64,000 nt of DNA from Saprospiraceae bacterium (GTDB lineage Bacteria; Bacteroidota; Bacteroidia; Chitinophagales; Saprospiraceae). How positions within the stretch are numbered: position 1 is the stretch's first letter; each line of letters starts with the position of its first letter. This document shows, piece after piece, positions 59,491 to 64,000 of this stretch. The stretch covers positions 62,001 to 126,000 of the forward strand of contig JADKGF010000012.1 of NCBI GenBank assembly GCA_016717105.1, written 5' to 3'. The notes beneath the pieces are model-generated. The model saw only the letters and a program-made list of their open reading frames with translations. It did not search any database and was not told where the DNA came from. The position numbers were made by a program, and so were the translations under genes.

Positions 59491-59996
59491 ATGCAGTTTT
59501 CAAATTGATTTCAGCCAATATAATTTTATTATTAATTAGCGCAAATTTAAAATCCCAGACTAGCGCTGATAGTATAAGCCCAACATTTCCTAAAGTAATT
59601 TTTGTCAATAAATCTAACGAAATATTGTTATATTTTGATGAAAAAAGAAAAGCTTACGAAGTACCAAGTAATGGATTTATTGAAGGACCTATTGATTTTG
59701 AAAAATATATTGATTCTCTGGCTTCAGATTTTGGAATTTCTTATGATTCAATAAAGTTGGGCATTCTTATATTTATCCTAGTACATTTATCAGCCATATT
59801 TTATGGTTTATACCATTGGGTCGAACAATGTCAGTCCATTAGACCAGATTAGAAATAAACAATCAAGATCTATCGTCGTGTTGAGGAAAAAAAAAATGTC
59901 TGGGCTGCTACTTTCGAAGAATATGGATATACCAATCCTGTGGATGAAAGTAAGATAAAATTTAAAATATTATCTGATTTTAAGACGATCCATTAA
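59491..59996 (+). pseudogene. Small membrane protein of unknown function, disrupted
   Basis: From the ATG at 59491 one base seems missing in the A3 run 59502-59504; with it restored the protein begins with a good signal peptide (LISANIILLLISANLKSQ). It goes on with IFVNKSNEILLYFDEKRKAY and a membrane helix (LGILIFILVHLSAIFYGLYH). Two in-frame stops (59850, 59856) follow, then the same frame reopens as YRRVEEKKNVWAATFEEYGY and continues to 59996. No family was recognised. Its end overlaps the convergent mrdA by 17 bp. Confidence 0.35.
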
Positions 59997-61875
59997 AATC
60001 AAAGGACTTGCAATAAACTTTGTGGCGTCGTATTGACCAATCCTTTAAACATTTTTCCTGAAGATATTTTCTCGATGGTGCGATCGTTTTGTTAAGGTAC
60101 TTTTCCATCAATAGACTAGATATAGGTGCAGCCCAATCTCCTCCCCAACCTGCATTTTCTACAAAAACTGCAATTGCGATTTTAGGATTATTCTTGGGCG
60201 CAAAACCAAAAAACACAGAGTGATCCTTGCCATGCGGATTTTGCGATGTACCTGTCTTACCACAAATATCTAGACCTTCTACATAAGCAACTCTTGCTGT
60301 ACCACCTGTGACCACAGCTTCCAAACCATCTATCACTGGTCCAAAATATTTGGAATCGATTCTTACCCGCTTTTTCTCTTTATAAATAGAAGGTAAAGGA
60401 ATTGGTTTACCGGAAACATAACTCTTTACAAAATGTGGTGTGATATAATATCCGCGGTTGGCTATAATAGTTGCTAGATTTGCCATCTGAACAGTAGTAA
60501 GTTCCATCTCGCCCTGACCAATACCTAAGGAAAGTACCCACATTGATTTCCAACCACCAGCTTCTTTTTTATAGACCCTGTCATACCATTTTGAATCAGG
60601 AATTCTACCTTTGCCTTCATAACTATAATCTAAACCCAACTTACTTCCAAGGCCAAAATCCCTAAGATACGACACTAATGTATCAAGGCCTCTACCTGGC
60701 TGTTTATTGCTATATTGGTCGAGAAAATCTTTTGTAATCTGAAGATAGTAGGTATTACATGAATGCTGTATGGCCTCAGAAATATTGTTGATGTGTGCGT
60801 GGCTGTGACAACCCATTTTTTTGGTGGCACTTAGTCTGAATCCTCCAAAACAACTCATCCCACGCTGTGTCCATGTGACTCCTTTCTGCAAGGCAATGAG
60901 TGACAAAATAGGTTTGAATATCGAGCCTGGAGGATATTTATTGGTTACTGCCCTGTTGTTTAGTGGTCGATTGATGGTATCATTAAGTAGGATACTCATA
61001 TCTGTACTTCGGTTTTCGTGGAGACTTAGCATATTAGGATCATATGAAGGCGCACTCACCATAGCTAGGATTTCTCCTGTTGATGGCTCTATAGCTACCA
61101 ATCCACCACGTTTATTCATCATTAGACTATCTGCATAAGCTTGCAACTCAAGGTCGATACTGATCTTTATGTCTTCACCAGGTATAGCCATACTGTCCAA
61201 TCTGCCTTTGTCATAGACACCAACTTGCCGACCTAGATTATCTTTAAGAATATACTGAATACCTTTGCCACCACTTAATTCCTTTTCATAGGCGATTTCA
61301 AGTCCTGTTTTCCCGATAAAATCACCCATTACATATAGACCATCAAAATTTTCGATGATTTTTCTGTCCACTTCTCCTAGATAGCCGAGAACGTGTGCAG
61401 CATTGGTGTGTGGATATCCTCTGATGCTACGCTCCTCTGGATAAAATCCTGGGAACTTATGCAAATGTTCTTGGAAAATAGCGAATTGTTCGGGGCTCAC
61501 TTTTGACAAAAATATGAATGGGATAGATTTATGAAATTGACCATTCTTCCAATCCTTTTCTAGGTTTGTTACGAAGGTTTCTTTATCAATGCCCAGTAGC
61601 GAACAAAACATCGTTGTGTCCATTTTTGGATTGATTTTGCGATATACAGCATAAATCACATAAATCGGCTTATTGTACACCAAAGTTTTTCCAGTTCTAT
61701 CATATATCAGCCCTCGCGAAGGATAAATCAAGCTTTTCTCTAATGTCGTTTTTTGTGCTTGCTCTTTATATTTTGTAGAAAAAAGCTGTAGATATGCGGC
61801 ACGCAATGTCAATATTAAGGATATTAACCCGATAAAGTAATAAATGATATATTTCCTTTCGGATAAATTTCTCAT
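59980..61875 (-). CDS. mrdA: Penicillin-binding protein 2 (elongasome transpeptidase)
   Basis: 631 residues. An N-terminal membrane helix (YIIYYFIGLISLILTLRAAYLQLF) is followed by the dimerisation domain (SRGLIYDRTGKTLVYN) and the transpeptidase domain with PPGSIFKPI (nucleophile Ser in SIFK), SCN in HSCNTYYL and KTGTSQNPHG. It cross-links peptidoglycan during side-wall growth as part of the Rod complex, with MreC as activator. It lies 9 bases downstream of mreD. The rodA gene that often follows is not in this stretch; the next minus-strand gene is glgB. Confidence 0.93.
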   Translation of the reverse strand: MRNLSERKYIIYYFIGLISLILTLRAAYLQLFSTKYKEQAQKTTLEKSLIYPSRGLIYDRTGKTLVYNKPIYVIYAVYRKINPKMDTTMFCSLLGIDKETFVTNLEKDWKNGQFHKSIPFIFLSKVSPEQFAIFQEHLHKFPGFYPEERSIRGYPHTNAAHVLGYLGEVDRKIIENFDGLYVMGDFIGKTGLEIAYEKELSGGKGIQYILKDNLGRQVGVYDKGRLDSMAIPGEDIKISIDLELQAYADSLMMNKRGGLVAIEPSTGEILAMVSAPSYDPNMLSLHENRSTDMSILLNDTINRPLNNRAVTNKYPPGSIFKPILSLIALQKGVTWTQRGMSCFGGFRLSATKKMGCHSHAHINNISEAIQHSCNTYYLQITKDFLDQYSNKQPGRGLDTLVSYLRDFGLGSKLGLDYSYEGKGRIPDSKWYDRVYKKEAGGWKSMWVLSLGIGQGEMELTTVQMANLATIIANRGYYITPHFVKSYVSGKPIPLPSIYKEKKRVRIDSKYFGPVIDGLEAVVTGGTARVAYVEGLDICGKTGTSQNPHGKDHSVFFGFAPKNNPKIAIAVFVENAGWGGDWAAPISSLLMEKYLNKTIAPSRKYLQEKCLKDWSIRRHKVYCKSFDFNGSS

Positions 61876-61884
61876 TGATTCCTT

Positions 61885-62406
61885 TTAATATTTGGTTCTA
61901 ATGATGAATTGTGATACAATAATGACTATACATGAAACGATAAAACTAAAGATTGTATTGAGGAAAATTTCAAAAAAATAAACAAAAGAGAACGCTTCTA
62001 TACTAAAATAGACAAAAATATGGATCAGTAAGCCTATACTAATGTACGACATAAACCATCCAAATCCCAACTGTCTTACTGTAGGTACATCTGCGACACT
62101 ATATCCATCAAATGGCTCAAGGAATGCAATTATTATATTTCTGATATACGCAGTAAATACTAAAGCAGCTGCATGAATCCCAACAGAATCATAGGCCATA
62201 TCCAATGCCAAACCCATCACAAATGCCGCAATAAGCAAAACTGCTCGTGGCGTTTTGACTGGCATGAGCAAAATAGCAAGCGGGTAGATTATAAAGTGAA
62301 TATAAGCAATGCCGCCAAGTGAAAAGGTCACTTGCTTAAAAATCATTATTTGCGCCAAATACAGAAAGATAAAGCGGATGATATTTGTAGGAATGGCATT
62401 ATTCAT
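61885..62406 (-). CDS. mreD: Rod shape-determining protein MreD
   Basis: 173 residues with about five membrane helices (IIRFIFLYLAQIMIF, IHFIIYPLAILLM, AVLLIAAFVMGLALDM, YISIGLLIHIFVYFSI, IFSFIVSCIVIIVSQF). The LDMAYDSVGIHAAALVFTAYIRN segment is typical of MreD. Its identity is supported by its place between mreC and mrdA. Its start overlaps the end of mreC by 8 bp. Confidence 0.85.
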   Translation of the reverse strand: MNNAIPTNIIRFIFLYLAQIMIFKQVTFSLGGIAYIHFIIYPLAILLMPVKTPRAVLLIAAFVMGLALDMAYDSVGIHAAALVFTAYIRNIIIAFLEPFDGYSVADVPTVRQLGFGWFMSYISIGLLIHIFVYFSIEAFSFVYFFEIFLNTIFSFIVSCIVIIVSQFIIRTKY

Positions 62407-63223
62407 TTTCTACCTCTTTTTCGAGTTGGGTTTGCTCTGCTGCAAATCTATTTTGAATAACATAGCAATATTGAATATTGGACAAGTCATTAAACAATCT
62501 GACAACAATATTATAACTATTACTTCCTGGCACCGCATTATACATTTCTATTTTTCCTACCAAAATTCCTTTAGGAAACATGGTAGAATATCCACTGGTA
62601 ATTACAGTATCTCCTATTGCAATCTTTTCGTGCTTGGGTATAGATTCTAGATTCATACGCAGCGGATCCATATTTTTCCATACTAAAGTACCATGTCCTA
62701 ATCTGTTTTTTATGGCGCAAGATATCCTCGTTTGACTATGCAATAATGAGATAACAGATGCAAAATTATCATTTACATTTCTTACTATACCTACGATGCC
62801 TTTGTGAGATGATACTACACCCATATCTTTGCGAATACCTTCTCTACTACCTTTATTGAGCGTAAAGTAATTATTTCGTAAATGTGTTGTGTTATTGATT
62901 ATGTAAGCGGGAATAAGGCTATATTGATTTAAAATAGAGTCTGGATTGGGTATTTTGTCGGATGCATAATCAATGGAGATCAAATTTTCGATCAGATTTG
63001 CATTTTCGATCATCAAGCTGTCATTCTGATTTTTTAATCTAGTAAACTGCAGGATTTGATTCTGTTGATCTGCAATTTTTGCAGTAAGCACATTCGACGA
63101 ATTGATAAAAATATCTTTTTGTGCTTTATTGTAATTAATAATCAAGCTAAAGCAAATGATCTCTAAGACCACAAACAATATATGTGCCCCGTACTTAGCT
63201 AATAACTGAATGACATTGTACAT
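62399..63223 (-). CDS. mreC: Rod shape-determining protein MreC
   Basis: 274 residues: an N-terminal membrane helix (HILFVVLEIICFSLIINY), a coiled coil (about 45-85, IADQQNQILQFTRLKNQNDSLM) and the double beta-barrel domain (FTLNKGSREGIRKDMGVVSSHKGIVGIV, GDTVITSGYSTMFPKGILVGKIE). MreC is a periplasmic scaffold that activates PBP2. It lies 18 bases after the mreB stop and overlaps mreD. Confidence 0.9.
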   Translation of the reverse strand: MYNVIQLLAKYGAHILFVVLEIICFSLIINYNKAQKDIFINSSNVLTAKIADQQNQILQFTRLKNQNDSLMIENANLIENLISIDYASDKIPNPDSILNQYSLIPAYIINNTTHLRNNYFTLNKGSREGIRKDMGVVSSHKGIVGIVRNVNDNFASVISLLHSQTRISCAIKNRLGHGTLVWKNMDPLRMNLESIPKHEKIAIGDTVITSGYSTMFPKGILVGKIEMYNAVPGSNSYNIVVRLFNDLSNIQYCYVIQNRFAAEQTQLEKEVENE

Positions 63224-63241
63224 CCAATGTTCAGATTATGG

Positions 63242-64000
63242 TCATATACTCTTTCTATCCATCAGGAAAGAATACTTATGTGAATTTTTCAGTGCAATAC
63301 CTGTACCTCTCACTACGGCTCTCAACGGATCATCCGCTATATGTACATTCAACTTAGTCTTGGCAGCCATTCTCCTATCTAAGCCTCTCAAAAGTGCTCC
63401 GCCTCCTGTCAAATATATACCCGTCCTGTAGATATCTGATGATAACTCTGGTGGTGTATCTTCCAATGCTTTTAGTACTGCTTCCTCTATTTTGGCAATA
63501 GACTTATCCAAAGCTTCCGCAACTTCTACGTGGGTCGTGAAAACCTGCTTTGGTATACCAGTCAACATATCTCTACCATTGACAGCATATTTTGGTGGTG
63601 GCTCTGTGAGGTCAGCAATTGCAGCACCTACATTGATTTTAATCTGCTCTGCGGTACGCTCACCGATGAGAATATTATGTTTGCGCTTCATGTAGTCTAT
63701 GATATCATTGGTAAATTCATCACCAGCAATCCTTATGGATTGGTCGGTGACAATACCTGATAGTGCGATTACAGCTATTTCTGTGGTACCGCCTCCTATG
63801 TCGATTACCATATTTCCAATAGGCTCTTCTACATCCAAACCTATACCTAAGGCTGCTGCCATTGGTTCGTGAATAAGGTAAGTCTCCTTAGAATCAACAT
63901 GATCTGCTGAATCAAAAACGGCTCTTTTTTCAACTTCGGTGATACCAGACGGAATGCAAATTACCATTTTCAAATGGGTAAAAAACCTTCTTTTTTCGCC
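63242..64000 (-). CDS. mreB: Rod shape-determining protein MreB, 5' end cut by window
   Basis: About 253 C-terminal residues are visible; the frame stays open to the window edge and includes RRFFTHLKMVICIPSGITEVE, so the true start is outside. Actin-like motifs are IPSGITEVEKRAV, IHEPMAAALGIGLDVEEPIGNMVIDIGGGTTEIAVI (phosphate 2), GERTAEQIK and the adenosine motif YLTGGGALLRGLD. It polymerises under the membrane and guides the elongasome; mreC, mreD and mrdA follow directly. Confidence 0.95.
   Translation of the reverse strand, partial: GEKRRFFTHLKMVICIPSGITEVEKRAVFDSADHVDSKETYLIHEPMAAALGIGLDVEEPIGNMVIDIGGGTTEIAVIALSGIVTDQSIRIAGDEFTNDIIDYMKRKHNILIGERTAEQIKINVGAAIADLTEPPPKYAVNGRDMLTGIPKQVFTTHVEVAEALDKSIAKIEEAVLKALEDTPPELSSDIYRTGIYLTGGGALLRGLDRRMAAKTKLNVHIADDPLRAVVRGTGIALKNSHKYSFLMDRKSI

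Overview
This is a low-G+C Bacteroidota chromosome segment, most plausibly from the Saprospiraceae or a close relative (inference). The evidence is the type IX secretion translocon gene sprA beside ruvA, several secreted proteins with type IX C-terminal sorting domains, Bacteroidota -7 promoter boxes (TANNTTTG), a mevalonate-pathway gene, and an eukaryote-like single-chain glycyl-tRNA synthetase. No rRNA, tRNA or CRISPR array was seen.

Layout. 1-5.1 kb: a cut TauE/SafE transporter, a class A beta-lactamase-like serine hydrolase and a large PD40/outer-membrane-barrel protein. 5.1-14.6 kb: galE-ruvA-sprA on the minus strand. 15-20.3 kb: an M43-like secreted protein that has lost its zinc site, a histidine kinase, a beta-barrel protein and a cytochrome-like lipoprotein. 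20.4-25 kb: glyS, a TonB-domain lipoprotein, and a degenerate repeat array split by a complete IS3-family element. 25-31.8 kb: a signalling block in which a response regulator/kinase pair, a beta-helix surface protein and a LytTR regulator share one promoter motif. 31.8-37.4 kb: two pseudouridine synthases, a LysM glucosaminidase, DUF937, DUF1456 and coaX. 37.5-38.9 kb: a DAHP synthase/chorismate mutase gene behind what looks like a complete trp-type transcription attenuator. 39-43 kb: DnaA-box-like sites, a G+C-richer dinB, a decayed Septu-like (PtuA/PtuB) pair and a stand-alone ATPase. 43-52.2 kb: an OmpA/PD40 protein, DUF4294-mvaD-rhodanese, a large secreted protein, radC and a Cys/Met-metabolism PLP enzyme. 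53.3-57.3 kb: three consecutive type IX cargo genes. 57.2-64 kb: glgB and the cell-shape cluster mreB(partial)-mreC-mreD-mrdA.

An important caveat is that many genes, including housekeeping ones (glyS, sprA, radC, glgB), are interrupted by single-base frame breaks. Nearly all would be repaired by adding one base, usually in a homopolymer. This points to consensus-sequence indel errors more than to gene loss, so these genes are annotated across the breaks. The Septu-like ATPase differs: all five of its breaks shift the other way and its partner is truncated, so it looks truly decayed.

The most interesting signals are the leader-peptide attenuator upstream of the DAHP synthase gene (37.53-37.69 kb), the shared promoter/operator motif at three loci in the signalling block, an orphan promoter driving a perfect 17-bp hairpin (43.61-43.69 kb), and the zinc-less M43 protein.
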